From Winogradskyella ludwigii (GTDB lineage: Bacteria; Bacteroidota; Bacteroidia; Flavobacteriales; Flavobacteriaceae), in the NCBI RefSeq assembly GCF_013403985.1, contig NZ_JABFDF010000001.1:124001-188000 (forward strand): a stretch of 64,000 nucleotides of DNA. Direction: 5' to 3'. Positions 9,561 to 18,244 of the stretch are shown here, piece by piece. The position numbers and the translations under genes were made by a program. Below the pieces are notes generated by a model. The model was not told the origin of the DNA. It did no database searches and worked only from the letters and a program-made list of their open reading frames with translations. Numbering within the stretch: position 1 is the stretch's first letter; each line of letters begins with the position of its first letter.

Positions 9561-10489
9561 TATTGGTTGTTTTTTACAGTTTGAATAAAAATATCACTTG
9601 CAGATGGTATCACTTCTACAAAGTGATGTACTTCTGCTTTTGATGTTAAAAACGAAAGCAAATCATTTGGTGATGCATGTTCGCCTAGTTTTATATTCAA
9701 CTTAATATCATCGTTCAAGTTTCTAAATGTTGCAGGAAGCACTTCAAATTTATCCTGAATTTCAGAAAACACTTTTTCTTTGTCTAAAGATTCTAATCCA
9801 ACTTCAAATGTGTTGGTTTTGAACTGACGTTTAATATCATTTAATTTTCCGTCTAAGACTTTATTAGATTTATGAATTAGAGCAATATGGTCACATAATT
9901 CTTCTACAGACTCCATTCTATGTGTCGAAAAAATAACCGTTGCTCCTTCATCTCGAAGCTGTAAAATTTCATCTTTAATTAAATTCGCATTTATAGGATC
10001 GAAACCCGAAAAAGGCTCATCAAAAATCAATAATTTTGGTTGGTGAAGCACTGTTACAATAAATTGTATTTTTTGAGCTTGTCCTTTACTTAATTCTTGA
10101 ATTTTTTTATTCCACCAATCTCCTATTTCCAACTTATCAAACCAATACTTTAATCTGGTTTTTGCTTCCGTTTTGCTCAAGCCTTTTAGTTGTGCTAAAT
10201 ACAAACATTGCTCACCTACTTTCATAGATTTATATAAACCGCGTTCTTCTGGTAAGTAACCAATATCTCTAACATGTTCCCCCTTTAAGGGCTGCCCATC
10301 TAAAAGAACAGCACCACTATCTGGCATTGTAATTTGATTTATAATACGGATCAATGTCGTTTTTCCTGCTCCATTTGGACCAAGTAAACCAAAAATACTA
10401 CCTTTTGGCACAGCGATAGACACTTGATTTAGTGCTTTAAAATCCCCGAAGTTTTTAGAAACGGAATTAGCGACTAATAAGTCATTCAT
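9560..10489 (-). CDS. ABC transporter ATPase (NatA-like)
   Basis: This 309-residue cytoplasmic ATPase powers the adjacent permease. It carries Walker A (G-P-N-G-A-G-K-T), signature L-S-K-G-Q, Walker B (L-L-I-F-D-E-P-F-S-G-F-D-P) and the switch His in S-T-H-R-M. About 80 C-terminal residues form the DUF4162-like extension usual for this subfamily. It is the first gene of the leftward unit 10489 to about 2327, in which gaps are short or absent. The substrate is unknown. Confidence 0.95.
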   Translation of the reverse strand: MNDLLVANSVSKNFGDFKALNQVSIAVPKGSIFGLLGPNGAGKTTLIRIINQITMPDSGAVLLDGQPLKGEHVRDIGYLPEERGLYKSMKVGEQCLYLAQLKGLSKTEAKTRLKYWFDKLEIGDWWNKKIQELSKGQAQKIQFIVTVLHQPKLLIFDEPFSGFDPINANLIKDEILQLRDEGATVIFSTHRMESVEELCDHIALIHKSNKVLDGKLNDIKRQFKTNTFEVGLESLDKEKVFSEIQDKFEVLPATFRNLNDDIKLNIKLGEHASPNDLLSFLTSKAEVHHFVEVIPSASDIFIQTVKNNQ

Positions 10490-10756
10490 ATATAACTAAA
10501 TTTTTGTGGTGTGGTTGTATACCAAATGAATTGTAAAGTAAGCTATAAGTGTAATAGAAAAGAATTACGCAACCAACTTTACGCTTTCATGGGTATTTGT
10601 ACGTAAAGATATTAAATGTTAGAGATTTTGAATAAAAATGTGTTACTATTTATGTGATTATTAAATATTTCTTTAACTCTTTTGAAAAGCAGAAACACAA
10701 TTAAACTACAAGAATGAAAATTTTGCTAAGGAACACTAAAAATGATGAATGGACTA

Positions 10757-10794
10757 AAAAACAAAACCCACCCTTATGGTTAGACAAGGATGGG
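10757..10794 (-). terminator. Rho-independent terminator 2 after dnaJ
   Basis: On the minus strand CCCATCCTT (10794-10786) pairs with AAGGGTGGG (10776-10768) through one G-U pair, and is followed by TTTTGTTTTTT. It is the second hairpin met by transcripts leaving dnaJ. Confidence 0.7.
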
Positions 10795-10810
10795 AAAAAA
10801 TTGCTATGAA

Positions 10811-10841
10811 AAAGAAAAATTATCGCTAATTAAATTAGCGA
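10811..10841 (-). terminator. Rho-independent terminator 1 after dnaJ
   Basis: A perfect 8-bp stem (TCGCTAAT / ATTAGCGA, loop of three, 10823-10841) is followed on the minus strand by ATTTTTCTTTTT. It lies 39 bases past the dnaJ stop. Confidence 0.75.
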
Positions 10842-10879
10842 CAAATCAAATATACTAAATAATATTAAATAGATGTGTT

Positions 10880-11998
10880 TTATGAAAACATATCTTTTAC
10901 CTTTTCAAAAAATGATTTATCTGAACTCTCAGGTTTAGGTTCAAAATGTTCATCTTCTTTCATGCTTTCAAAAAACGCCTTTTGTTTCTTATTTAAAGTC
11001 TTTGGTGTCCAAACATTTACATGTACTAATAAATCTCCTTTACCATAGCCATTTATACTAGGAATACCTTTTCCGCGTAGTCTTAATATTTTTCCAGACT
11101 GAACTCCAGGCTCTATTTTTATTCTTACTTTTCCGGTAACGGTATCTATTTCTTTAGAGTTACCTAAGACAGCATCTGGCAAACTTACATACATATCGTA
11201 ATGTAAATTATCTCCCTCTCTTTTTAACGTTGGGTGATCTTCTTCTTGTATAGCAACTAATAAATCTCCTGAAATACCATTTCCTGGTGCATCATTACCT
11301 CTACCTGTTACTTTTAGTTGCATACCATCTACTACTCCAGCTGGTATTTTTACAGTTACTGTTTCTTCTGCTACTTTTAAGCCTTGATCATCTGCATCAG
11401 AAGGTTTTTTATCAATAGATTGACCAGCTCCACCACATGTTGGACAAGCTGCAGATGTTTGCATACGACCTAAGATAGTATTGGTTACTCTAGTTACTTG
11501 ACCAGCTCCACCACATGTACTACACGTTTTATATGTAGTCCCTGGCGCTTGTACTTTACGCTTTACCTTAATCTTTTTCTCTACACCATTAGCTACTTCT
11601 TCTAAGGTTAAGGTTACTCTAATACGTAAATTGCTTCCTTTAACAACACGTTGTCTGCCACCTCCGCCAAAGCCGCCTCCGCCGCCAAAGCCACCTCCAA
11701 AAATGTCGCCAAATTGACTAAAGATATCATCCATATTCATGCCGCCTCCGCCGAAGCCTCCTCCGCCTCCGCCGCCTTCGAAAGCTTGGTGACCAAATTG
11801 GTCGTAACGTGCTTTCTTATCTGCGTCACTTAATATTTCATAAGCTTCTGCTGCTTTTTTGAACTTTTCTTCGGCTCCATTATCATCAGGATTTTTATCT
11901 GGATGATATTTTAAAGCCATCTTACGATATGCTTTTTTTATTTCTGCTCCAGATGCTCCCTTTGTGATTCCTAATATCTCGTAATAATCTTCTTTCAT
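10880..11998 (-). CDS. dnaJ: Chaperone protein DnaJ (Hsp40)
   Basis: The co-chaperone stimulates DnaK ATPase activity. From the ATG at 11998 it has 372 residues; a TTG one codon earlier is less likely. The J domain carries HPD at residues 32-34, followed by a long Gly/Phe linker (about 70-115), a zinc-finger region and the two beta-barrel substrate domains. Only two CxxCxGxG-type motifs (C-S-T-C-G-G-A-G and C-P-T-C-G-G-A-G) are present, not the four of E. coli DnaJ, so only one zinc site can form; I recall this as usual in flavobacterial DnaJ. It lies 52 bases after grpE and is probably transcribed with it. Confidence 0.97.
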   Translation of the reverse strand: MKEDYYEILGITKGASGAEIKKAYRKMALKYHPDKNPDDNGAEEKFKKAAEAYEILSDADKKARYDQFGHQAFEGGGGGGGFGGGGMNMDDIFSQFGDIFGGGFGGGGGFGGGGRQRVVKGSNLRIRVTLTLEEVANGVEKKIKVKRKVQAPGTTYKTCSTCGGAGQVTRVTNTILGRMQTSAACPTCGGAGQSIDKKPSDADDQGLKVAEETVTVKIPAGVVDGMQLKVTGRGNDAPGNGISGDLLVAIQEEDHPTLKREGDNLHYDMYVSLPDAVLGNSKEIDTVTGKVRIKIEPGVQSGKILRLRGKGIPSINGYGKGDLLVHVNVWTPKTLNKKQKAFFESMKEDEHFEPKPESSDKSFFEKVKDMFS

Positions 11999-12050
11999 CA
12001 ACTAATTTATTCTGAGTTTCTTAAACAAGAAAAAACTCACATTTTCAATA

Positions 12051-12593
12051 TTACTGCCCAATAACTACTTTAGGAAAACGAATAACTTTGTCTCCCAATT
12101 TATAACCATGTTCAACAACATCAATTATTTTTCCTTTTAGATCGTCAGTTGGTGCAGGAATTTGTGTAATCGCTTCGTGATTGTCTGCATCAAAAGTATC
12201 ACCTTGTCTTACGTCTATTTTAGACAAGCCTTTTTGTTCTAAGGTGTTTACTAATTTATTATAAATTAATAGGACTCCTTTTCTTAACTCTTCAGCTTCT
12301 TTATCGTCTTCAATATGCGCTAGTGCACGCTCAAAATCGTCTAAAACAGGCAACATTGACACCATTAGGTCTTGACTTGCTGTTTTAAACAATTCAATAC
12401 GCTCTTTTGTAGTTCGCTTTTTATAATTTTCAAATTCAGCAAACAGACGCATAAACTTGTCTTTCTCAGCAACCAATTGATCTTGCAATTGTTCTTCTGG
12501 AGTTCTTAACTCCAACTCTGCTTCTTCTGTAGTTGTTGTTTGGTCCTCTACTTGTGGGTCTTCAACCTTTGTATTTTTATCTTTTTTACTCAT
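12051..12593 (-). CDS. grpE: Nucleotide exchange factor GrpE
   Basis: GrpE releases ADP from DnaK and works with DnaJ encoded just downstream. The 180-residue protein has an acidic N terminus, a long coiled coil (about residues 30-75, including F-E-N-Y-K-K-R-T) and the C-terminal beta domain with H-E-A-I-T-Q-I-P and the closing G-Y-K-L-G-D-K-V-I-R-F-P-K-V-V-I-G. A good vegetative promoter lies just upstream. Confidence 0.97.
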   Translation of the reverse strand: MSKKDKNTKVEDPQVEDQTTTTEEAELELRTPEEQLQDQLVAEKDKFMRLFAEFENYKKRTTKERIELFKTASQDLMVSMLPVLDDFERALAHIEDDKEAEELRKGVLLIYNKLVNTLEQKGLSKIDVRQGDTFDADNHEAITQIPAPTDDLKGKIIDVVEHGYKLGDKVIRFPKVVIGQ

Positions 12594-12627
12594 TTTGAGT
12601 TCTATTTTATCTTTCCATTACAATTGG

Positions 12628-12666
12628 CAAAAGTACTGCCATTATTATAAAAATGTCAAAATGTCA
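12628..12666 (-). promoter_or_regulatory. grpE-dnaJ promoter with TGTCA direct repeat
   Basis: On the minus strand a TTGACA-like -33 element (12659-12654) is separated by 18 bases from a perfect -7 box TACTTTTG (12635-12628), 35 bases before the grpE ATG. The -33 region is embedded in TGTCAAAATGTCA (plus strand 12654-12666), two TGTCA units in tandem that could be a heat-shock regulator site; that last point is inference. Confidence 0.7.
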
Positions 12667-12745
12667 TTAACATTTTTTTATCACTCTTCAATCTTACTAT
12701 GATGTATCTTTACCTTTTTAAATACTAACACAAAAAAACACCACT

Positions 12746-13399
12746 ATGAAGACTCAATTTTTCAAAATTTTCACACTAATTGCTCTAATTTCATTTGCAA
12801 GCTGCGGAGATAAAGCAAAAGAAGCAGAAACCAAGACTGCTAAAAAAGCGGCAGTTGCAGAAGCGACAGCAACATCCTATGTCGTAAACACAGACAAATC
12901 CATGATTGAATGGAAAGGTTTTAAACCAACGGGTTCTCATACTGGAACTATGACCTTAAATGCCGGGAAATTAGACCTTAACGATGGCACTATTGAAAGC
13001 GGTAATTTTACTATTGATATGAATAGCATAATGGTTACTGACATACCTGTTGAAGAAGAAGGCAATGCAAAATTAACTAATCATCTTAAAAATGCTGATT
13101 TTTTTAATGTTGAAGCGTATCCTACTGCTACTTTTGAGATTACAGGAATAGAAACTACAAACAAAAAAACAATGCTGTCTGGTAATTTAACTATCTTAGA
13201 AAAAACGAATAATATTAGTTTTCCTATTAGCACCAAAATGGATAATGGCATAATGACACTAACAAGTGAAACATTTACTATTGACCGTACGAAATGGAAT
13301 ATTGAATATGCTTCTAAATCATTTGTTGAAAATATAGGTGATAAATTTATCAATGATGACATGGAGTTAAAAGTAACTCTAGTAGCTAGCAAAAATTAA
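12746..13399 (+). CDS. YceI-family lipid-binding lipoprotein
   Basis: The 217-residue protein begins with a lipoprotein signal (lipobox F-A-S-C at about residue 20) and an Ala/Lys-rich spacer, then the YceI lipocalin-like barrel: V-N-T-D-K-S-M-I-E-W-K-G-F-K-P near the start and F-T-I-D-R-T-K-W-N-I-E-Y near the end. YceI proteins bind polyprenyl or other long lipids in the periplasm. A TATCTTTA sequence at 12705 is a possible -7 box. It is divergent from grpE and ends at a strong terminator. Confidence 0.93.
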   Translation: MKTQFFKIFTLIALISFASCGDKAKEAETKTAKKAAVAEATATSYVVNTDKSMIEWKGFKPTGSHTGTMTLNAGKLDLNDGTIESGNFTIDMNSIMVTDIPVEEEGNAKLTNHLKNADFFNVEAYPTATFEITGIETTNKKTMLSGNLTILEKTNNISFPISTKMDNGIMTLTSETFTIDRTKWNIEYASKSFVENIGDKFINDDMELKVTLVASKN

Positions 13400-13420
13400 A
13401 GTTTAGAATTGAAGTGCAAA

Positions 13421-13448
13421 ACAGTCATTTTATGGCTGTTTTTTTTTG
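13421..13448 (+). terminator. Terminator of the YceI gene
   Basis: The 8-bp stem ACAGTCAT / ATGGCTGT (one G-U pair) with a two-base loop is followed by nine T residues. Confidence 0.85.
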
Positions 13449-13499
13449 CTTTATATTGAAAATATAACATCTGTTTAAATATGATCTCCTATTATCAAA

Positions 13500-13522
13500 A
13501 AACCTCCTATAGAAGGAGGTTT
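13500..13522. terminator. Hairpin with terminator form on the minus strand
   Basis: A perfect 9-bp inverted repeat, AAACCTCCT / AGGAGGTTT with a five-base loop, is followed on the minus strand by TTTTT then GATAAT. It would stop leftward transcripts from the promoter at 13815-13866 or read-through from the T9SS gene at 13986. Confidence 0.7.
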
Positions 13523-13808
13523 ATGGTTGTTGATTTTCCTAATTCCCTACAATTAGTAATTACCAACTATTGTAATTAAAAACTTATTATTGCTAGTTTT
13601 CTTAATTCCCTAAAATTAATAATTACCAGCGGTTGTTATTAATTACAATTTATTGTGTTTAATATCTTTTTATTGTGTTTAATATCTTTTTGTTGCTATA
13701 AGTTACGAAAAAAAATCATGTAACAGCAGATAATTCATCTACTCCATAGTTATAAACTAAAAGCTAATTATTGAGGACTTATCATAACATAAATACAAGC
13801 TCATAATA
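13500..13808 (-). ncRNA. Candidate leftward non-coding transcript (promoter to terminator, no gene)
   Basis: On the minus strand a promoter with a palindromic regulator site (13815-13866) points into about 310 bases that end at the hairpin 13522-13500. Within it I find only tiny open frames (about 15 codons from an ATG at 13804). Most of the interval consists of degenerate copies of the 3' end and 3' flank of the gene at 13986. It may encode a regulated small RNA, or be the scar of a deleted paralogous gene whose promoter and 3' end survive. Confidence 0.35.
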
Positions 13809-13966
13809 AAGTAGTAAAATTACACGACATATCTCATTTTCACAATACTCAAATTGAGTATTTTACAATTCATTAAACAGTGTTCTTTTTTAAGTTAAAT
13901 CCCCAATTAAGGGGATTTTCAGTAAAAGTTGGCATTCTTAATTTCCTAAAACTAATAGTTACCACC
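13536..13966 (-). repeat. Three degenerate copies of a ~30-bp 3'-flank repeat plus a 20-bp tandem duplication
   Basis: Plus-strand copies start near 13538, 13600 and 13936, each of the form TTAATTCCCTAAAATTAATA followed by ATTACCA with a few changes. A 20-bp tandem duplication (TGTGTTTAATATCTTTTTAT and near copy) lies at 13654-13693. The third copy lies immediately 3' of the T9SS gene, and the tandem unit also resembles the sequence around its stop codon (TTAAACAATAAAAAGAT on the minus strand). The pattern looks like repeated copies of one gene end. Confidence 0.6.
13815..13866 (-). promoter_or_regulatory. Palindrome TACTCAA-A-TTGAGTA with -7 box, pointing left
   Basis: The 15-bp palindrome is at 13846-13860. 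Reading left, 31 bases separate its edge from the end of a near-consensus -7 box TAATTTTA (13822-13815). The palindrome and its flanks (CACAA before and TTTTAC after, plus strand) recur almost unchanged at 53445-53470 before the other T9SS gene. Confidence 0.55.
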
Positions 13967-13985
13967 CCCCTCTACTAACATCTTT

Positions 13986-16979
13986 TTATTGTTTAACAAA
14001 TCGTTTAATAACTGATTTATTATCAATATAGATTCTTATAAAATACGAGCCTTGAGATAAGTTTAACGTATTTACAGTACTGATATGTCCGTCAATATGA
14101 TTTACTTTTTTTCCTAAAAGATCATAAATTTCAATACGTGTAATCTCTAAATCTGTAGCAATATTTAACATGCCTTTTACAGGGTTTGGATATACTTTTA
14201 TTTGCTCAAGTTGCAAATGAAAATCAGACACACCAAGTGTTGGATTAATAATAGTTACTATAACAGTTACAGAGCTCGTTTGCCCACTACTATCCGTAAT
14301 AGTTAATACGACGTCATATTCTCCAACTTCAGTAAATGTATCAATATCGATACTTAAACTATAGTTACAATTATCTGAAGACCCATTATCTAGATCTGAT
14401 GCTAAAATGGTAACAGAGACTCCTCCTTCTAAATCGCGAGTAATATCTTGACCAATAGCTACTGGATCTATAGTATCCTCAACAGTTACAATTGCTGTTG
14501 CAGTACCTGTATTATTACTTTGATCTGTTACAGAAAGTGTCACCGTATTATCACCAACATCATCACAAGTAAAATTGGTAATATCTATACTACTGCTTGC
14601 TACACTACAATTATCTGTAGATCCATTTTCAATTTGAGCTGCAGTAATACTTGCATTTCCGTTAGCATCTAACTGTATGGTTAAATTTTGAGTAGACACA
14701 ATAGGGTTTACAGTATCTACAACTGTTACTGTAGCTGTTTCCGTATCTGAATTATCACTCTGATCTGTAACGGTTAAGGTTACTGTATGTTCACCTAAAT
14801 CATTACAATCAAACGTTGTAATATCTACACTAGAACTTGCTATAGAACAATTGTCTGTAGAGTTGTTATCTACCATACTTGCCGTAAGTGTAGCATTTCC
14901 ATTTGCATCTAAAGAAACCGTAATATCCTGAGTAATAGCTATAGGACTTGTAACATCTTCTACGGTTACTATAGCCGTTGCCGTCCCTGTATTATTATTT
15001 CCGTCTGTGACAGAAAGTGTCACTGTATTAACACCTAAATCATTACAAGTAAAACTAGTATTATCTAAACTACTACTCACTATACTACAATTGTCTGTAG
15101 AACCATTTTCAATTTGAGACGCGGTTATAGTTGCATTTCCAGTGGCATCTAATTGTACCGTAATGTCTTGAGTTAACACAACCGGATTTATAGAATCTAC
15201 AACGGTTACAGTAGCGGTATTAGACGCTGAATTATCACTATTATCCGTAACCGTAAGCGTCACTGTATTATCACCTAAATCGTCACAAGTAAAACTAGTT
15301 ATGTCTATACTATAGCTAGCAATCGTACAATTATCTGTAGAGTTATTATCAATATCACTAGCTTCAAGTGTGGCATTTCCATCAGTATCTAATTGAATCG
15401 TGATATTTTGAGTGATTACTGTAGGATTTATTACATCTTCAACTGTAACAACCGCTGTTGTTTCATTAGTATTTCCGTCTGTATCTTCAACCGTAAAAGT
15501 GACTGTGTTTTCACCTAAATCATCACAATCAAAAGTAGAAACATCTAAGGTACTGCTTGCAATACTACAATTATCTGTAGACCCGTTTTCAATTTGCGAA
15601 GGCGAAACTGTAACGTCTCCATTAGCTCCTAGCTGTACCGTAATATTTTGTGACACGGCTATAGGATCAATAGGATCTACCACAGTAATTGTTACGTCTT
15701 GAGTACTAACTTTATCTTCTGCATCGGTTGCTGTAATGGTAACTGTATTTTCACCAAGATCATCGCAGGTGTAATCAAATTCTGTTTGGTTTAATACTAC
15801 TGAAACCAACTCGCAATCATCATATGTTCCGTTATTAACATCGGCAAGTGTTAAAGATCCTTCTCCTGAAGCATCTAATTCAACCGTAATATCTGAATAA
15901 ACTACTATGGTTGGTGGCAAATTATCGTACACATCAATGTTATCTGCCAATCTGTAAAGACCATAGTTTCCAAGTTCATTTTTAACCGAAATCCATACAT
16001 CATGAATATCGCAGGTGACATCTGTTGTAGGAATTTCTATAGTATACTCATCCGGGTTTTCTGTTGCTGTGATATTTATTTCAGTTCCTAATCCAAATCC
16101 AAATGCCGTATCATATAAAAATTCTGCATCTGTTAATGGCGATACAGGATCGGTTTCAAAAATTTCATTATCTATAAGATAAAATGTTTTCCTATCGTAT
16201 AAACTCCAGGTGCCGTCTAAATTTTGAGTTCGTAATCCTAACTCATGATAACCACTTTCTAAAGTTCCTAAAGGAATTGTAAAGTTCTCAGTTAACTGAT
16301 TTGGATTTCCTGTAATGGCAAGTTCGGTTCCGTTCCCTGGTCCTGGATCTGAATCGAACCAATACTCCGCAGCCGCTAAATTAATTACGTCATCACTTCC
16401 TGAAATTTCTTGAGAAACATAAAAGGTAACCCTATCATATAAACTCCAGGTGCCTTCCAAATTTTGAATCCGTAAACCTATTTGATGAAAACCTTCATCT
16501 AAAGTTCCTAAAGGAATTGCAAAACTCTCGGTTAATTGATCGGGATTCCCGGTAATGGTCAATTCGGTTCCGTTGCCTGGTCCTGGATCTGAATCCATCC
16601 AATATTCTGCCGCTGCTAGATTACTTATTGCCGACGAGCCCGAAAAAGGTTCACTGACATAAAACGTTACTGCTTTATATAAACCCCAAGTATTAGCATT
16701 GTCTTTCGCTCTTATGGTGAGCCTATGAAACCCTTGATCTAGGCCTGTTAACGGAACAGCTAAAGCTTGCGTTAGGTCTCCTGTATTTGTATTTGCGCTT
16801 ATCTGCGTGCCACTACCAACACCTGGATCTGTACCAAAATAATATTCTAAGTCTGTAATATTCTGTGCTGACACAGATGACATATTCAGAAAAAACATTA
16901 CTATGATAAGAAAACCTAAAGGTTTAAAGTTGTGGTAAAACACCGTTATAAGAAAGCGCATTGTTTTTGGCGCTCTCAT
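13986..16979 (-). CDS. T9SS-exported protein with four N-terminal repeats and seven HYR-like repeats
   Basis: This 997-residue surface or secreted protein has a hydrophobic signal segment (about residues 18-38, ending V-S-A-Q). Four repeats of about 70 residues follow, each with A-E-Y-W-F-D-S-D-P-G-P-G-N-G or a variant and a F-H-x-L-x-L-R block. Seven HYR-like beta-sandwich repeats of about 78 residues (D-I-T-V-Q-L-D-A-N-G; G-S-T-D-N-C-S; C-D-D-L-G-E-N-T-V-T) follow. The C terminus is a type A T9SS sorting domain (V-Y-P-N-P-V then ending K-R-F-V-K-Q). It begins one base after the stop of the upstream beta-helix gene. Adhesion or matrix function is inferred; no catalytic site is seen. Confidence 0.93.
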   Translation of the reverse strand: MRAPKTMRFLITVFYHNFKPLGFLIIVMFFLNMSSVSAQNITDLEYYFGTDPGVGSGTQISANTNTGDLTQALAVPLTGLDQGFHRLTIRAKDNANTWGLYKAVTFYVSEPFSGSSAISNLAAAEYWMDSDPGPGNGTELTITGNPDQLTESFAIPLGTLDEGFHQIGLRIQNLEGTWSLYDRVTFYVSQEISGSDDVINLAAAEYWFDSDPGPGNGTELAITGNPNQLTENFTIPLGTLESGYHELGLRTQNLDGTWSLYDRKTFYLIDNEIFETDPVSPLTDAEFLYDTAFGFGLGTEINITATENPDEYTIEIPTTDVTCDIHDVWISVKNELGNYGLYRLADNIDVYDNLPPTIVVYSDITVELDASGEGSLTLADVNNGTYDDCELVSVVLNQTEFDYTCDDLGENTVTITATDAEDKVSTQDVTITVVDPIDPIAVSQNITVQLGANGDVTVSPSQIENGSTDNCSIASSTLDVSTFDCDDLGENTVTFTVEDTDGNTNETTAVVTVEDVINPTVITQNITIQLDTDGNATLEASDIDNNSTDNCTIASYSIDITSFTCDDLGDNTVTLTVTDNSDNSASNTATVTVVDSINPVVLTQDITVQLDATGNATITASQIENGSTDNCSIVSSSLDNTSFTCNDLGVNTVTLSVTDGNNNTGTATAIVTVEDVTSPIAITQDITVSLDANGNATLTASMVDNNSTDNCSIASSSVDITTFDCNDLGEHTVTLTVTDQSDNSDTETATVTVVDTVNPIVSTQNLTIQLDANGNASITAAQIENGSTDNCSVASSSIDITNFTCDDVGDNTVTLSVTDQSNNTGTATAIVTVEDTIDPVAIGQDITRDLEGGVSVTILASDLDNGSSDNCNYSLSIDIDTFTEVGEYDVVLTITDSSGQTSSVTVIVTIINPTLGVSDFHLQLEQIKVYPNPVKGMLNIATDLEITRIEIYDLLGKKVNHIDGHISTVNTLNLSQGSYFIRIYIDNKSVIKRFVKQ

Positions 16980-16980
16980 A

Positions 16981-18135
16981 TTAATGGGCTTTAGCTGTTA
17001 TAGTTACGTTTATGGTCCCATTTTTAGGTACAGCACCATCATAAGTTGTAATATCTATAGTTGGTATCCCTTTTGGATTACCACTGTTTTTATAAATAAA
17101 ACCATTATTATACAAACCCATTTCGGTACCTCCTCCTCCTCCTGTTAGCGCAGGAGATGCGGCTTGAAGTGTCATGTCGTCTTCTAATCGTGCAGTTACG
17201 ACATATGTAGTAGCACCTGCCATACTATCATTTACCGTATTATCTACGTCTGTAAATAATGGGTCTACGCCAAGCAGCGTATTACTATCTGAGTAAGTTG
17301 CACTACCACTTGTTGCAAAATTTAAACTATACAAATCTGCATAATTGTAGAGTAAATTGTTAGACACATTCCAATCCCCAGTTGCAAACGTAACGGTTCT
17401 ATCAGCAGTACTATTTAGTAAAAACATATTATTATACAAAATTCCCGTTTCTCCTACTGCATAATTACGTAATGTAAAACCACTATTTAACCTGAAAATA
17501 TTGTTTGCAATTATTATAGCTGCTGGCGAATAAATGGTTAAGGTGCTACCTGTTATAATATTATTAGAGATTAAGACATCTTGAGCATCTGGATATTGAG
17601 TTATAGTCGATAGTACACAACCTCTAGCTTCAAAACCGATTAATCTAGGGTCTGTTACACTATAACCAGCACCTATTACGATGGATGCATAACACTCATA
17701 TAGCCTAATATTAGTGATCGGTGATCCAGAAATAGTAGAGTATGGTGAAACTGAACTCATTTTTAAGCCCTTTAATGTTACATCTGAAGCATTAATTGTA
17801 ACAGAACCAATGGTAGATACATTATTTACTTCACTATGAGAGCGTCCCACAACGGTGAGTGCTTTATTTATAGTAACATTACCATAGCTTGTTGGAGACG
17901 GTTGTACATAGATAATGTCTCCAGCCGTAGCTGCATCGTGTGCGTCTTGCATGGTTTGGTGTGTTGTTGTAGAGCCTGGATTATTGTCTATAGTAATAAT
18001 AGATTGGGCTACAACTAAATTACTTGTAAATAGGACTGCTAAAATTAAAAGCATTTGCTTAAAACGTTTAGTTGTTTTCCCTAAAAACAAGGAGTTGTTT
18101 TTTTTGTTTTTGAGCTTTTGGTTTAAAAATTTCAT
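16981..18135 (-). CDS. Exported right-handed parallel beta-helix protein
   Basis: The 384-residue protein has a long basic N terminus, a hydrophobic signal segment at about residues 28-43 and cleavage near V-V-A-Q. The body contains the D-A-x-x-A-A-T-A-G-D-I-I-Y-V-Q-P motif that opens many pectate-lyase-like beta helices, followed by many short strands (V-T-I-N-K-A-L-T-V-V-G; N-I-I-T-G-S; I-I-I-A-N-N-I-F). I see no lyase catalytic residues and no T9SS tail. It is one base from the downstream HYR-repeat gene (TAA-T-ATG), so the two are probably co-expressed and may act together. Confidence 0.8.
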   Translation of the reverse strand: MKFLNQKLKNKKNNSLFLGKTTKRFKQMLLILAVLFTSNLVVAQSIITIDNNPGSTTTHQTMQDAHDAATAGDIIYVQPSPTSYGNVTINKALTVVGRSHSEVNNVSTIGSVTINASDVTLKGLKMSSVSPYSTISGSPITNIRLYECYASIVIGAGYSVTDPRLIGFEARGCVLSTITQYPDAQDVLISNNIITGSTLTIYSPAAIIIANNIFRLNSGFTLRNYAVGETGILYNNMFLLNSTADRTVTFATGDWNVSNNLLYNYADLYSLNFATSGSATYSDSNTLLGVDPLFTDVDNTVNDSMAGATTYVVTARLEDDMTLQAASPALTGGGGGTEMGLYNNGFIYKNSGNPKGIPTIDITTYDGAVPKNGTINVTITAKAH

Positions 18136-18188
18136 AATTAATTATTTGTTGATTAATAGTCTGATAAACTTACAAAAGGCTATAAATC

Positions 18189-18219
18189 AAAAAAATACCC
18201 AATGATGGGTATTTTTTTT
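18189..18219. terminator. Bidirectional terminator-like palindrome TACCCA-4-TGGGTA
   Basis: A7 precedes and T8 follows the perfect inverted repeat at 18196-18211, giving a terminator on either strand, most usefully for the leftward gene ending at 18245. The core also has the 7-2-7 layout of the palindromes at 19674 and 22826, but the nearest -7-like sequence on its left does not keep their 30-31 base spacing, so I favour a terminator. Confidence 0.55.
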
Positions 18220-18244
18220 AAAACTCAACTATAAAATGTTTTTT

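Larger units (their letters stand above)
10490..10879. other. Intergenic region between the ABC exporter and dnaJ
   Basis: This 390-base stretch holds no credible gene. The part nearest dnaJ carries two hairpins that both look like terminators for leftward dnaJ transcription (listed separately). The part nearest 10490 must contain the exporter promoter, but I do not see a perfect TAnnTTTG box in it. Confidence 0.6.

Noticed and set aside
13898..13922. Terminator hairpin AAATCCCC-6-GGGGATTT after the HYR-repeat gene
   Set aside because: The inverted repeat is real, but neither strand has a T run directly after it; it may only stabilise the mRNA 3' end.
18196..18211. Seventh member of the LuxR-type palindrome set
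   Set aside because: The core fits, but it is flanked by A7 and T8 as in a terminator, and no -7 box stands at 30-31 bases; kept as a terminator.
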